Part shown: piece by piece, positions 52,668-62,142 of the stretch
Layout: every line of letters begins with the position of its first letter
Numbering within the stretch: the first letter of the stretch is position 1
NCBI GenBank assembly: GCA_016219875.1
Contig: JACRJZ010000039.1
Span: 1-62,660, forward strand
Reading direction: 5' to 3'
DNA: 62,660 nucleotides
DNA from: Verrucomicrobiota bacterium
GTDB lineage: Bacteria; Verrucomicrobiota; Verrucomicrobiia; Limisphaerales; JACRJZ01
Notes under the pieces: generated by a model
Databases searched by the model: none
What the model was told of the DNA's origin: nothing
What the model saw: the letters and a program-made list of their open reading frames with translations, nothing else
Program-made: the position numbers and the translations under genes

Positions 52668-54835
52668 GTATGGGTGGCCACAGCCACGGTTGCTTTGGCG
52701 TCGGTGCCGGCCGCCAACTGGCGGGTGGGCAGATCGACTTGGACAGTTGTGCCCTTTTTTTCGGCGCTGGCAATACTAAGATTGCCTCCGTGGAGATGAA
52801 CGATGCGGCGCGCGATGGCCAGGCCCAGCCCGTGGCCGCGTTGGGAGTCCCCGTGGTCTTTGGTGGTGAAGTACGGTTGAAAGACCCGCCCCAGGTTTTC
52901 CTGGCTGATGCCTTCGCCGGCATCAATCACCTTGACGCGCACCCAATCCCGGCTGGCCTCGGTGCGCGGCAGGCGGATGAGTTGGATCTGGACCGCGGAC
53001 CCGACGGGCGAGGCGTCGATGGCGTTGGAGATGAGGTTGCCGAGCAATCGTCGGATCATGACTTCGTCCATCTCGACCGGCAGCGGCGCCAGGCCCTCCA
53101 TCCGGAACTCGATCTGCTTCTTGCGTGCGCGCGGGTCCATGCTGTCGGCGGCGGCGCGGATGGTTTCGTCCATGCGCGCGGCCTTGACCTCGAGACGGTG
53201 GTGGCGGGAAAAGAAAAGTGCCTCGTTCACGTAGGCCTGGACTGACTCGATGTTGCGCAAGGCCAGCGGCAGCAGTTCTTCCGCTTGGTCCTGGCCGGTC
53301 GGACCCTGGGCGCTGAACTGAAGGCAGGTGGTGACGGGCGTGAGCAGGTTATTCAGGTCGTGGGCCAGGCCGCGAGACATGCGGCCCAAGAGCTCCTGCT
53401 CCTGCGCGGCCATGATCTGGTTCTTGAGGCGGACTTGGTTGAGGACGAGCGTCACGTTGCGCACCAACTCGTTGAGCAAGCGGACATCTTCGCGCGTGTA
53501 GGGATCGCCGTTGCTCTTCGACCCGATGAGCAACATGCCGAAGACCTGCCGGTCGGAGATGAACGGAAAGCAGAACTCCGGATCGAAGACCTTCAGTTGC
53601 TGCCGGGCGGCGCGTTCCAGCTCTGTTTCGCCGGGCATGGCGTAGGCGATCTTGCACACCAAGTAGCCGGGATTGGGGCTGCGGAAATATTGGAACAGCG
53701 GCGTGTCCGCGTGCATCCCTTCGACCGGGCCGAGCAGGCGGTCGGGATGCGCGTGACGGAGCGAGAAGTTGAGCGTCGTTTCGTCCAGCAGAATGATCTG
53801 GAAACTCTTCACGTGAACCACCTGGACCAGCAAGGCGTGCAGTTCCGGCACCACCTGGCGCGTTTCCGAAACCGAGCGGAGCGTCGCGATCCACTCGCGC
53901 ACCCGGTCCTGGTAAGCAAGGCAGTCGCCCAGGAGCCGGCGCTCCAAACGGTCTTCGCCAAAGCCGATGAAGCGCGGGAACAGTGTCGTCGTGATCACGG
54001 TTGTCCCCGCCAGCACCGCCAGGAAAGTCAGGTAATGACCCATCTTGAACTCGGCGAGGCGCAACTGGGAGACAAGAAGCAGCAGGAAGAAGCCGACGAG
54101 GAACATGAAGGTCATCCGGACCAGCAGGGCGGCGATGCGGTTCAGACTGACGTGAATGTCGAGCAACTGGTGCTGCAAAACGCCGTAGCCCACCACCAGT
54201 CCGAAGAGGATCGCTCCCATGCTTCCGATGGGGTAGAACTCCAGACCGATGACCGGGTACTTGGTGACGTGGTGCAGCGGCAGCAGGTCGTTCGTGCCGC
54301 ACACCAACAAGGCCCCGTAGCCCCACATCAAGGCCCGGATGCGCGTGCGGTGCAGGCCCGCCAAGTGCCGTTGCCGCCGATACAGCATCGTCAGCGTCGT
54401 CACCGCCACGAAGATGTAGATCACCGAGTAACAGGTGAACAACGGGCCGGTTTCGCCGTAGAACCCGGCAGCCGTGGGGAAGACGCCCTTGATGTAGAGC
54501 GGAGTGAACACGCACGCCGCCAAGGCGAGGGTAACGGCATAGATCGCCCGCAACAGCCGCGGCCACGCAACTTGGGCGATCAACAGGCACAGGTGCAGGA
54601 CGCCGACCGGCAGGAACACCACCGCGAAGTTGATCAAGCGCACCCACCAGAGCGCGACCGCTGGATCCTGGACCTGATACTTGACGAACGTGGCGAAGTT
54701 CCAAACCGTCAGCGAGAAGCCCCACACCGCATAGGCGTGGTTCACGTTGGAGCGCAGGTTCCGAGTGAGAACGAAAATCGTCAGCACCAAATGAAACACC
54801 GCCGCGACCAGGGACGCTATCTCATAACTTCTCAT
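52664..54835 (-). CDS. 7TM-type sensor histidine kinase with GAF domain
   Basis: About 723 residues from the ATG at 54835. The N-terminal half (about 1-310) has seven to nine membrane helices in the histidine-kinase 7TM style (LVAAVFHLVLTIFVLTRNL; AVWGFSLTVWNFATF; FAVVFLPVGVLHLCLLI), resembling PrsK-like kinases. A GAF domain (about 360-500) follows. The kinase core has LGRMSRGLAHDLNNLLTPV and an ATPase with LLGNLISNAIDA and DAGEGISQENL. The start overlaps the ketoacyl synthase stop by ATGA, and its own stop overlaps the next gene the same way. The signal is unknown. No exosortase or PEP-CTERM genes are in the window. Confidence 0.9.
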   Translation of the reverse strand: MRSYEIASLVAAVFHLVLTIFVLTRNLRSNVNHAYAVWGFSLTVWNFATFVKYQVQDPAVALWWVRLINFAVVFLPVGVLHLCLLIAQVAWPRLLRAIYAVTLALAACVFTPLYIKGVFPTAAGFYGETGPLFTCYSVIYIFVAVTTLTMLYRRQRHLAGLHRTRIRALMWGYGALLVCGTNDLLPLHHVTKYPVIGLEFYPIGSMGAILFGLVVGYGVLQHQLLDIHVSLNRIAALLVRMTFMFLVGFFLLLLVSQLRLAEFKMGHYLTFLAVLAGTTVITTTLFPRFIGFGEDRLERRLLGDCLAYQDRVREWIATLRSVSETRQVVPELHALLVQVVHVKSFQIILLDETTLNFSLRHAHPDRLLGPVEGMHADTPLFQYFRSPNPGYLVCKIAYAMPGETELERAARQQLKVFDPEFCFPFISDRQVFGMLLIGSKSNGDPYTREDVRLLNELVRNVTLVLNQVRLKNQIMAAQEQELLGRMSRGLAHDLNNLLTPVTTCLQFSAQGPTGQDQAEELLPLALRNIESVQAYVNEALFFSRHHRLEVKAARMDETIRAAADSMDPRARKKQIEFRMEGLAPLPVEMDEVMIRRLLGNLISNAIDASPVGSAVQIQLIRLPRTEASRDWVRVKVIDAGEGISQENLGRVFQPYFTTKDHGDSQRGHGLGLAIARRIVHLHGGNLSIASAEKKGTTVQVDLPTRQLAAGTDAKATVAVATHT

Positions 54836-56097
54836 CGCGACGGGCCGGCATACCGGCCCAGCACCAGACACGAATTCTTTCCGCCGAATCCGGCGTTGAG
54901 GTTGATCGCCACCCGGACCGGATACGGACGCGAGCGGTGGGGCACATAGTCCAGTTCGCAGCCTTCGTCCGGCTCCTCCAAATTGATCGTCGGCGGGATT
55001 TCCTGATGATGGAGCGTCAGCGCACAGATGATCGATTCCAGCACGCCGGCCGCGCCCATCGTATGCCCTGTGATCGGCTTGGTCGCGCTCACCGCGAGCC
55101 GCGGCGCCGCGGCCCCGAACACGGTCTGGATGGCCCGGCTCTCGATGGGGTCGTTGAGCCGGGTGGACGACCCGTGCGCGTTGATGTAATCCACTTCCGT
55201 GGGATGGAGGCGGGCGTTGCGCAGGGCTTTGTGCAGCGCGCGTTGAATGCCGATGCCTTCCGGGTGCAACTCCACCGCGTGATGCGCTTCGCAACTGCGC
55301 CCGTGCCCCAGTACTTCCGCGTAAATCTTTGCCCCGCGGCCCAGCGCATGGGCCAGTTCCTCCACGACCACGCAGCCCGCGCCGTCCCCCAGCACCAACC
55401 CGTCGCGCTGCTTGTCAAACGGGCGCATCGCCTGCTGGGGATTGTCCCGGCGCTTGGTCATCACGCCCAGCGAACAGTAACTGGCCCACAACGGCTCCAG
55501 CAGATTTGCGTCCGCCCCGCCGACGATCATCACGTCGGCGTCGTCATCGCGGATCATGTTCCGCGCATAGCCGATCGCGTCGTTGCTGGACGCACAGCCG
55601 GAGCAGAGGGTGATGGAATGACCCTGGATGTGCAGTTCCCGCGCCACCACGCTGCTGCCTTCCCCGGCGTAGCCGTTGATGACATGGATCGGGTTGAGAC
55701 GGGTGGGATCGTCCTGCAGGTAGTTGACGTGCGCCTTGAACAGACTTTCAAAGCCACACACGGTGGTGCCTTCCACCACCCCGACCCGATCTGGACTGAG
55801 CGAGGCGAGGTTCACGCCGGCATCTTCCACCGCGCGGCAGGCGGCCGTCACGCCGTATCTGATTGAACGGTCGTAGCGGCGGAGCTTCTTTGCATCCAAG
55901 TAGCGGCTGCAGTCGAGGTTCCTGATCTCGGCCCCGATCACCGAAGAGTATTTTCGCGGATCGAATTCCTTGATGACATCGGCGGCGCTCAGGCCGTGGC
56001 GCAGGGTGTGCCAGAAATCCTCCAGCGTCTGTCCGTTGGGGGCCACGACGCCCATGCCGGTGATGACTGCGCGCCGTTCTGAAGAGCCGTTATTCAT
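54832..56097 (-). CDS. fabF: Beta-ketoacyl-ACP synthase (FabF/KAS II type)
   Basis: A 421-residue thiolase-fold condensing enzyme. The active-site cysteine is in CSGCASSNDAIGYA, and the two histidines are in NAHGSSTRLND and GHTMGAAGVLES. The C-terminus has NLNAGFGGKNSCLVLGRY. It catalyses Claisen condensation of malonyl-ACP with an acyl primer. No ACP, ketoreductase or dehydratase genes are nearby, so it is probably not the housekeeping FabF. Translational coupling to two sensor kinases implies a signalling-linked or specialised lipid role, which is inference. Confidence 0.9.
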   Translation of the reverse strand: MNNGSSERRAVITGMGVVAPNGQTLEDFWHTLRHGLSAADVIKEFDPRKYSSVIGAEIRNLDCSRYLDAKKLRRYDRSIRYGVTAACRAVEDAGVNLASLSPDRVGVVEGTTVCGFESLFKAHVNYLQDDPTRLNPIHVINGYAGEGSSVVARELHIQGHSITLCSGCASSNDAIGYARNMIRDDDADVMIVGGADANLLEPLWASYCSLGVMTKRRDNPQQAMRPFDKQRDGLVLGDGAGCVVVEELAHALGRGAKIYAEVLGHGRSCEAHHAVELHPEGIGIQRALHKALRNARLHPTEVDYINAHGSSTRLNDPIESRAIQTVFGAAAPRLAVSATKPITGHTMGAAGVLESIICALTLHHQEIPPTINLEEPDEGCELDYVPHRSRPYPVRVAINLNAGFGGKNSCLVLGRYAGPSR

Positions 56098-56459
56098 GGG
56101 ACGAAAAGCCGTTTCGAGTGAGAGGCTGACACCATTGCGATGCCATCGTTGAACAGGAGCGCGTCAAAGCGTCGGGTGTGGCCGAGAGGTTTCGTCGGCG
56201 GAGGCACTGGGTCCGTCCCCGTCGAACGCGCAGAAAGCGGGCGCCAGGACAATCTTGGCCGGCTCGCATGTAGCCAGGTTCTCTCGCAGGAAGTAGGTCA
56301 TGCGCATTTCTAGGGGAAGTGCCTGTTCCGATTCAACTGTTTTGACGCTCGAAAGTCAGTCCGGTTCACCTCGGTGTGCTCCCGGAGTTCCTCGTCCAGC
56401 CTCGCAACAAACCTCCTTGCCGCACCGCCGTGCGCCGCTAGGATGCCGCCCCGTCTGCT
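56098..56459. other. Divergent intergenic region with a possible small gene
   Basis: A 362-bp gap between the ketoacyl synthase operon and the beta-propeller gene. It holds no repeat of families A-E. It contains one short minus-strand open frame (56164-56307). Confidence 0.5.
56164..56307 (-). CDS. Possible 47-residue small protein upstream of the ketoacyl synthase
   Basis: An ATG-initiated frame starting MRMTYFLRENLATCEPAKIV and ending in RPHPTL. Third codon positions are about 76 percent G/C, similar to real genes here. It ends 66 bp before the ketoacyl synthase start on the same strand. No strong ribosome-binding site is visible and I do not recognise the protein. The frame is also open some 16 codons upstream without a start, so it could equally be a gene remnant. 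Confidence 0.25.
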   Translation of the reverse strand: MRMTYFLRENLATCEPAKIVLAPAFCAFDGDGPSASADETSRPHPTL

Positions 56460-57869
56460 ATGAAACAAAGCGTGCTGCTGAAGGTTTTGCCTCTTGGCTT
56501 CGCCGTCCTCGGCGCGGCCGTGTTCTCGTTGTGGCGGTGGAGCGGCACGAATCCGGCGCTGGCCGAGCGCATTCCAGGGCTGGATCGCCCGGCGGGGACC
56601 AACGCCACCGGCGGCTTCTCCACGAAATGGGAGGGCCGGTTGCTCAAGGCTTCAGCCGCAGCCCCCACTGGCTTCAACGGCACCTGGCCGTGCTTCCGCG
56701 GCGCCAACCTCGATTCCATCAGCACGGAGACCGTTCCTCTCGCCCGGACTTGGCCCGCCGGCGGCCCGCCGCGGTTGTGGCAGATCGACGTGGACGAAGG
56801 CTACGCCGCGCCCGCCGTCTGGAAGGGGCGCGTCTATCTCATCGACTACGACCCAACCAACCGCGTCGATGCCTTGCGCTGTTTGTCGCTCGCGGATGGC
56901 CAGGAGTTGTGGCGTTACACCTACCCGGTGAAGATCAAGCGTTACCACGGCCGCACCCGTACCGTGCCGGCGGTCACGGAACAGCACGTCGTTTCGTTCG
57001 GCCCCAAGTGCGATGTGATTTGCTGCTACGCCCTCACCGGCGAACTGCGCTGGCGCATGAACCTGGTGCAGGAATTCAACTCGACCGTGCCCGAGTGGTA
57101 CGCCGGCCAATGCCCGATCATCGACCGTGGCCGGGTCATCCTCGCGCCCGGCGCAGACGCGCTGTTGATCGCGGTCGATCTCGCCACCGGCCAAGTGGTC
57201 TGGAAATCGCCGAACCCGCGCCAGGCGCTCATGACACACGGCTCCATTACTCCGGTCGAGTTCCAGGGGCGACGCCTGTTCGTCTATGGCGCCCACAACG
57301 GCGTGGTGGGCGTGGCGGCCGACGACGGGAGAATCCTGTGGGACTTTCCCGACTGGAAGATCACCATGGCCAACGTCCCCGCGCCCGTGCCGGTCGGCGA
57401 CGGCCGCATTTTCCTGAGCGGCGGCTATGGCGCCGGCAGCATGATGATTCAATTGAAGGAGGAGGCCGGCAAACTCACGGTCCAGCCGCTCTTCCGGCTC
57501 AAGCCGAACGTCTTTGGCTCCACGCAACAGACCCCCATCCTCTACCAGAACCACCTCTTCGGCGTCCGCCAGGACGCGGACCAGCAGCTCGCGTGTCTCG
57601 GCCTCGACGGCAAGGTCGTCTGGAGCAGTGGCAGCGCGAACAAGTTCGGCAAGGGCGGGCCGTACCTGATCGCCCAGGGCCTGATCTACGTGCTGGATGA
57701 CGAAGGCAAACTCACGCTGGCCGAAGCCACCGCCACGGGCTTCAAGAAGCTCGCCGAAGCCCAGGTGCTCCACGGCCATGAATCGTGGGGACCGATGGCG
57801 CTGGCCGACGGCCGACTGCTGGTGCGTGACTTGACGAAGCTGGCCTGTCTGGATGTGTCGGCGAAGTGA
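56460..57869 (+). CDS. PQQ-type beta-propeller (quinoprotein-like) exported protein
   Basis: 469 residues. One N-terminal hydrophobic segment (VLLKVLPLGFAVLGAAVFSLW) acts as anchor or signal. The rest is tandem beta-propeller blades with GYAAPAVWKGRVYLIDY, LSLADGQELWRYTYP and DGRILWDFPDWKITM. The sequence WPCFRGANLDSIS at the start matches the PQQ-binding-like outer membrane-type proteins widespread in Verrucomicrobiota and Planctomycetota. Quinone-cofactor catalysis is not evident; a binding or scaffold role is as likely. Confidence 0.88.
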   Translation: MKQSVLLKVLPLGFAVLGAAVFSLWRWSGTNPALAERIPGLDRPAGTNATGGFSTKWEGRLLKASAAAPTGFNGTWPCFRGANLDSISTETVPLARTWPAGGPPRLWQIDVDEGYAAPAVWKGRVYLIDYDPTNRVDALRCLSLADGQELWRYTYPVKIKRYHGRTRTVPAVTEQHVVSFGPKCDVICCYALTGELRWRMNLVQEFNSTVPEWYAGQCPIIDRGRVILAPGADALLIAVDLATGQVVWKSPNPRQALMTHGSITPVEFQGRRLFVYGAHNGVVGVAADDGRILWDFPDWKITMANVPAPVPVGDGRIFLSGGYGAGSMMIQLKEEAGKLTVQPLFRLKPNVFGSTQQTPILYQNHLFGVRQDADQQLACLGLDGKVVWSSGSANKFGKGGPYLIAQGLIYVLDDEGKLTLAEATATGFKKLAEAQVLHGHESWGPMALADGRLLVRDLTKLACLDVSAK

Positions 57870-58159
57870 CTTGGTAAGGGTGAGTCGGCAGCGTCAGGGC
57901 TTTCCTGTGGCAGAGGTGAAGAGATGAAGAGTGGAAGAGGCCCCGCCATCGGGCGAAAGCCATCCGGTGAAGCCCCTTCAACCTGCGGAGCAGTTGCCTT
58001 GAACGCAGAGGCGCAACCCAAAGGTGATTTGCCACAAAGAACACAAGAAGACGCAAAACTCTTTGCGACTTTTTGCGACCTATTGCGGCAACAACAAATC
58101 CTCGCGGAATTGCGCGACTCTGACGTGTGGCACTGCAGCGCGGCGGTTCTGCGAAGCCG

Positions 58160-59242
58160 CTACGCCATCGGCGTCTCATCCGCCGCCTCGAAGAACGCCA
58201 CGATATTTTCCCACGGCGTTTCCGGACCGAGGACATGCGCCGGCGCCAGGATCAATCCGCCGCCGCGGCCCACGTCGCGAATGCGGGCGCGGACTTCTGA
58301 GCGTACTTCGTCCGGAGTGCCGAACGGCATGGTCCGCTGCACGCTCACGCTGCCCCAGAACGACAGCCGGTCGCCGAACTTCCGTTTGATCGCCGCCGGG
58401 TCCATGCACTCCGGCTGGATCGGATTCAAGATGTCGATGCCGGCTTCGATCAGGTCGGGAATGGCGGCTTCCACATTCCCGTCGGAGTGGTAGAAGACGA
58501 AAGTTTCCGGCCGAGCCTGCTTCACCGCACGGACGGTGGCGGCGAGGCGTGGTTTGAGGAACTCGCGCCAGAGGTCCAGCCTCATCAGCATTCCTCTTTG
58601 CCCGGCGATGTCGTCCCCGGTGATCACGATGTCCACGCCCGCGCGTGCGAATTGCTCCGCGGCGAACTGCTGCAACGCGGCGCTCCGCTCGAAGAACCAG
58701 TGCGCCGTCTCCGGTGCGGCCAGCATGTCCATCATCAAGTCCTCCAGGCCGCGGAGGTACCAGGACTGCTCGAAGACCGAGCCGGCGTAGCCTGCGACCG
58801 CGAAGCCCCGCTCATGCAGCGTCGCTACTCGCTCGCGCACGCCCTGCCAGCGGTAAGGCTGGTCGAGGTCGGGCCACGGATAATCCTTCAGCCGCGCGAA
58901 GTCGTGAAGGCCCTGCAGCGGCGACTCCACATGCGCGAAGTGATGGAAGTCGCCCATCCGCCACCACACGCCCCACTCGTCCACTTGCCCGCTGGCCAGC
59001 GCAGCATCCGCGTCTGCTCCGAGCCAATCGGTGAAACGGGAGCGCGGCAGTTTGCTTGGGTGGAACTCCACGCTCGTGATGTCCATGCCGAAGTGATCGC
59101 GCGGCGATTCTGGCGTGCAATGCTCGCGCAACAGCTTCTCGATCGGCGGTGTGTAGCCGATGGCTTCCTCATAGAGCAGGCGCGGCACGCGGTCGGTCGG
59201 CTTGTGGGCCAGCGCGGTGAGGACTCGTTCGCGAGAGATCAT
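58160..59242 (-). CDS. Uroporphyrinogen decarboxylase-family protein
   Basis: A 360-residue TIM-barrel protein. It begins MISRERVLTALAHKPTDRVP, as in UroD-type corrinoid-linked methyltransferases, and has DIVITGDDIAGQRGMLM, FYHSDGNVEAAIPDLIEAGI and NPIQPECMDP. The haem-pathway UroD arginine-rich N-terminus is absent, so this is the broad methyltransferase-like group, not HemE. Its substrate is unknown. A family C repeat lies just upstream of its start. Confidence 0.88.
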   Translation of the reverse strand: MISRERVLTALAHKPTDRVPRLLYEEAIGYTPPIEKLLREHCTPESPRDHFGMDITSVEFHPSKLPRSRFTDWLGADADAALASGQVDEWGVWWRMGDFHHFAHVESPLQGLHDFARLKDYPWPDLDQPYRWQGVRERVATLHERGFAVAGYAGSVFEQSWYLRGLEDLMMDMLAAPETAHWFFERSAALQQFAAEQFARAGVDIVITGDDIAGQRGMLMRLDLWREFLKPRLAATVRAVKQARPETFVFYHSDGNVEAAIPDLIEAGIDILNPIQPECMDPAAIKRKFGDRLSFWGSVSVQRTMPFGTPDEVRSEVRARIRDVGRGGGLILAPAHVLGPETPWENIVAFFEAADETPMA

Positions 59243-59278
59243 GGGACCGAGAAAAGGGGAAGCGTCCCTTCAAAGTGG

Positions 59279-59369
59279 GTAGCAGCCGACGTAAGGAGGC
59301 TCTGTTCATTTCGGATTTCAGATTGCAGATTGCAGATCTTGAAATGAGTCTCCTCACGTCGGCTGCTAC
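59279..59369. repeat. Family C inverted repeat
   Basis: GTAGCAGCCGACGTAAGGAG and its complement flank a core containing tandem GATTGCA units, the same type of core as at 16158. It lies between the UroD-family and DUF5107 genes, both on the minus strand. Confidence 0.85.
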
Positions 59370-59387
59370 GGACTGGAGGAAACTGCT

Positions 59388-61046
59388 TCATTGGTCCGAC
59401 CAATAAGCGCCAAAGCGGGCCAGGTTGTCTTCGTTCAAGAAGTCGGGAACATCGGCATCGGGTTCGCCCAGCACGGCCTTGGCCTTCTTCCACAACTCCG
59501 TCCTCACGTAGCGCTGGTGTTCGCGTGGCCACGGGGTCTCGGTCAAAAGGCGCAAGGTCTCGGCAGGTTTGGCGCCCGCGAGGGCAAGGTCCGCCCGCCG
59601 CTCGATCACGAGGCGGTGCTGCGGCGCGCGCGCCAGCAACTCCGCGCGCTGCGCCGTCAAGCCCAACTCCGCATACAACTCGTCCAGTTCCACCACGGCG
59701 ACTGGATCGTGAAGCGGTCCGGCTTCGAGATGGGCGACAGCGCGCACAGGTTGGCCAAGGGCCTTCCAGAGGATGACTCCGGCCAGCCGGGCGCTCGTTT
59801 GGCTCGGATCAGTGAGCGCAAACTGCAAGGCTTCTTCCGGTCGTCCATGGAACGCCAGCCACAAGGCCAACGGCTGAGTCGCGTCCGTGTTGCCCCGCTC
59901 CAATTCTCGGTGGAGCGCGGCTTCGAGGTCAATGCCGGTGACCACGGTCGAGACTGGCAGCAGCCCTTCGCCAATGCGGAACTTCTCCCACTCCGTCTGC
60001 CACGCCGAATGTCTCCAGCCCAGCCAGGAATCGGACATTGGCGGCAACTTCAGCTTAGGCCACTCGGCGCGATCACACGCTTCGCGCGAGTGGACCGGCA
60101 CCCAGAACTCCTCGTAGCGTCGCTCGGTGCCGCGCGGAAACATCGGCTTCTCGCTCTGAACCAGCAGCGGGCCGCTCTCAATCTCACAATAGGAGAAACC
60201 GCCTTCGGTCGTGCCCTGGCCCCAACCACGATGCCTGCCGTGGCCGTACGTCCACAGCTTCTTGCCCGGCAGTTGCGCCGGATCGGCCAGGTGCATCAGG
60301 CCGAAACCGAGATCGTGATGAAACGCGCCGAACTGCGGCGCGCTGCCCGGCTTCCAGAACAGCGCCGTCATCTGCTTTGCATTGCGATCCCAGTTCAGGC
60401 CCTCGCCAGGCCAGTCGGCCTCGACCACGCGGTCGTCATGCACCAGCACGCGATGCGGCGGATGCACGAACTCGGTCCCTTCGGTCGAGCGCACGGCGGC
60501 GATGGTCCACGACATCCACGGGTGAGCCGCGCCGGTGTGATTGCGGAACGCCGTGCGTTGCACCAGCGCGGGGCTGCCTTCGACAAGACCGAGTTCCACG
60601 ACCCACTCCATCCCCGTCCGCGCCTCGCGTTCGCCCACGCGGACGAAACCGTAATCGCCCACCCGCCCCGTGGCACAGCCGACTTCCGCGATGGACGTGG
60701 GCGAATGCGCGATGGGAAAGTTGAACTCGATCCCGCCGGAGATGAACCCCCAGATCGGCAGGATGCGCACCGGCTTCACGACCGGATTGCTGAAGAGGAT
60801 TTCCTTCCCGATTCGTTTGTCGAAGAGGCTATAGACCCGCCCGCCCAATTCCGGCGCGACTTCCACGCGCAGGAATTCATTCTCCAGCGCGACCATGCGG
60901 AACGCGCGCGATACCGGTGTCGTCTCGGTGGCGCCGTAGCTGGCGTAGGGGAAGAGGTGTTCGCGATGGTAAATCAGCGGCAAGTTCGTCAGCGGCGCCG
61001 GCCGATAGAACGGAAGCGTGCGGGTGGTTTCCTGAATCCGAATCAC
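59388..61046 (-). CDS. DUF5107-family protein
   Basis: About 552 residues from the GTG at 61046, where similarity starts with VIRIQETTRTLPFYRPAP. The open frame beyond it overlaps the GFA gene and is not credible. The N-terminal two thirds form a galactose-mutarotase-like beta-sandwich (NEFLRVEVAPELGGRVYSLF; GGIEFNFPIAHSPTS; MTALFWKPG). The last about 180 residues are helical, TPR-like repeats. Such proteins are associated with carbohydrate metabolism in related bacteria; the exact activity is unknown. No signal peptide is apparent from this start. Confidence 0.8.
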   Translation of the reverse strand: MIRIQETTRTLPFYRPAPLTNLPLIYHREHLFPYASYGATETTPVSRAFRMVALENEFLRVEVAPELGGRVYSLFDKRIGKEILFSNPVVKPVRILPIWGFISGGIEFNFPIAHSPTSIAEVGCATGRVGDYGFVRVGEREARTGMEWVVELGLVEGSPALVQRTAFRNHTGAAHPWMSWTIAAVRSTEGTEFVHPPHRVLVHDDRVVEADWPGEGLNWDRNAKQMTALFWKPGSAPQFGAFHHDLGFGLMHLADPAQLPGKKLWTYGHGRHRGWGQGTTEGGFSYCEIESGPLLVQSEKPMFPRGTERRYEEFWVPVHSREACDRAEWPKLKLPPMSDSWLGWRHSAWQTEWEKFRIGEGLLPVSTVVTGIDLEAALHRELERGNTDATQPLALWLAFHGRPEEALQFALTDPSQTSARLAGVILWKALGQPVRAVAHLEAGPLHDPVAVVELDELYAELGLTAQRAELLARAPQHRLVIERRADLALAGAKPAETLRLLTETPWPREHQRYVRTELWKKAKAVLGEPDADVPDFLNEDNLARFGAYWSDQ

Positions 61047-61087
61047 AGCGCCGGCACTGTGCCGCAAGGGCGCCGCGGCTGACAACT

Positions 61088-61459
61088 TCAAAGGGGGTGG
61101 ACCCACGGCAGCTTCTCCTCGGGGTAGAAGTCCTTCGTGGGAGGGAAGTCTTCGGGATGGTCGAGGCTCCCGGTGGTGATGTCGATTTCGTCCGGGAGGG
61201 TGTCCCGTTCGTAGGTCAGGGAGGTGCCACAACGCGGGCAAAACGTCCGCCACGCGCCAGTGTCCGTGCAATACCGCTGGGGCGTTCCTTTGTCGAAATG
61301 GAAGTTCGCGCGGTTCACCGTGATCCAGGCCACGGACTGCGCGCCGACCGCTCTCCGGCAGTTTGCGCAGTGGCAATTGGTTTGATAGAGGGGAGCCTGT
61401 GCAGCGTGGAACCGCACGGCGCCACAGTAGCAGCCGCCGGTGATGGAGGTTGGGGTCAT
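61088..61459 (-). CDS. GFA-family (glutathione-dependent formaldehyde-activating-like) zinc protein
   Basis: 123 residues, typical family length. Zinc-binding cysteines lie in GGCYCGAVRF, CHCANCRR and CPRCGTSL. Despite the name, most family members have unknown substrates. It is 41 bp upstream of the DUF5107 start on the same strand and so possibly co-transcribed. Confidence 0.92.
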   Translation of the reverse strand: MTPTSITGGCYCGAVRFHAAQAPLYQTNCHCANCRRAVGAQSVAWITVNRANFHFDKGTPQRYCTDTGAWRTFCPRCGTSLTYERDTLPDEIDITTGSLDHPEDFPPTKDFYPEEKLPWVHPL

Positions 61460-61587
61460 GCTAACGACCCAAGCTCACCGACAGCCGCGACAGGGGCCGG
61501 TGAGCGCAAAGGAGAGCCATGAAGATCACAGATAAAATGCGTAAAGCGCGGGCGGCTGTTCGGTGCGGCGCCCTTGTTCGGCGATTT

Positions 61588-62142
61588 TTAGATGATGTCA
61601 AAAAGGTCACGTCTCTTGTCCGTTCGATATGTGTCCGTCGTCCCGTCGAGAAGTTCTATGTGTTCGTGGAGATAATCCCAGGCGAAGTCGCTGATGTTGT
61701 GAGCAAATCCATCAAGAATATGACCCATGCTGGCCGACTGATAAATGATGCGGGCGGCTACCAAACCTTGAACGACGCCGTCGTCAATGCGCAACACGTT
61801 GGTCTTTGTCTCCTTGGCAAAGTAAAATCGGAGAATCTGCTTTTCGTCTTCGGTGAGACGGTGCAATCGCTCCAGTCTGGCCTTCGTCGCTTTTGCGACC
61901 GCCTCCTTGTGACGTATCCAGCCGACGACTGCTATGGTCCGATCTACAGCGAACAAAACGCCCGTGACGATGAACGCGATGGCGAACCATGCGCGATAGT
62001 GCTGTGCAAAATCAAAGACGCCGAACCACTTCAGTGTCTTGTCGGGAGTGAAAACAAACAGGGCCGAGATGATGCCAAGCGATACGAGATAACGTGGCGC
62101 GAGCTTCAGAATTTCCAACGCGGTCTTGGCGTATTCGCTCAT
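61588..62142 (-). CDS. sieB: SieB-like superinfection exclusion family protein
   Basis: 184 residues. It has two N-terminal membrane helices (YLVSLGIISALFVFTPD; FAIAFIVTGVLFAVD) and a cytoplasmic C-terminal part with LTEDEKQILRFYFAKETKTN and IDDGVVQGLVAARIIY. That pattern (two helices, then E-KxILRxF and DDxVVxGL) matches the superinfection exclusion B family known from phage P22. Base composition is visibly lower in G/C than the neighbours, suggesting acquisition. There are no phage structural or integrase genes nearby. Members outside phages may act in phage resistance; that is inference. Confidence 0.7.
   Translation of the reverse strand: MSEYAKTALEILKLAPRYLVSLGIISALFVFTPDKTLKWFGVFDFAQHYRAWFAIAFIVTGVLFAVDRTIAVVGWIRHKEAVAKATKARLERLHRLTEDEKQILRFYFAKETKTNVLRIDDGVVQGLVAARIIYQSASMGHILDGFAHNISDFAWDYLHEHIELLDGTTDTYRTDKRRDLFDII

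Noticed and set aside
56170..56250. tRNA-like start GGTGTGGCCGAGAGG
   Set aside because: No matching acceptor stem, anticodon arm or T-loop could be built downstream.
61047..61376. N-terminal extension of the DUF5107 frame
   Set aside because: It overlaps the well-supported GFA gene in another frame and lacks similarity; the GTG at 61046 fits better.
61588..62142. A prophage around the SieB-like gene
   Set aside because: No integrase, capsid, tail, lysis or replication genes are present in the neighbouring sequence.
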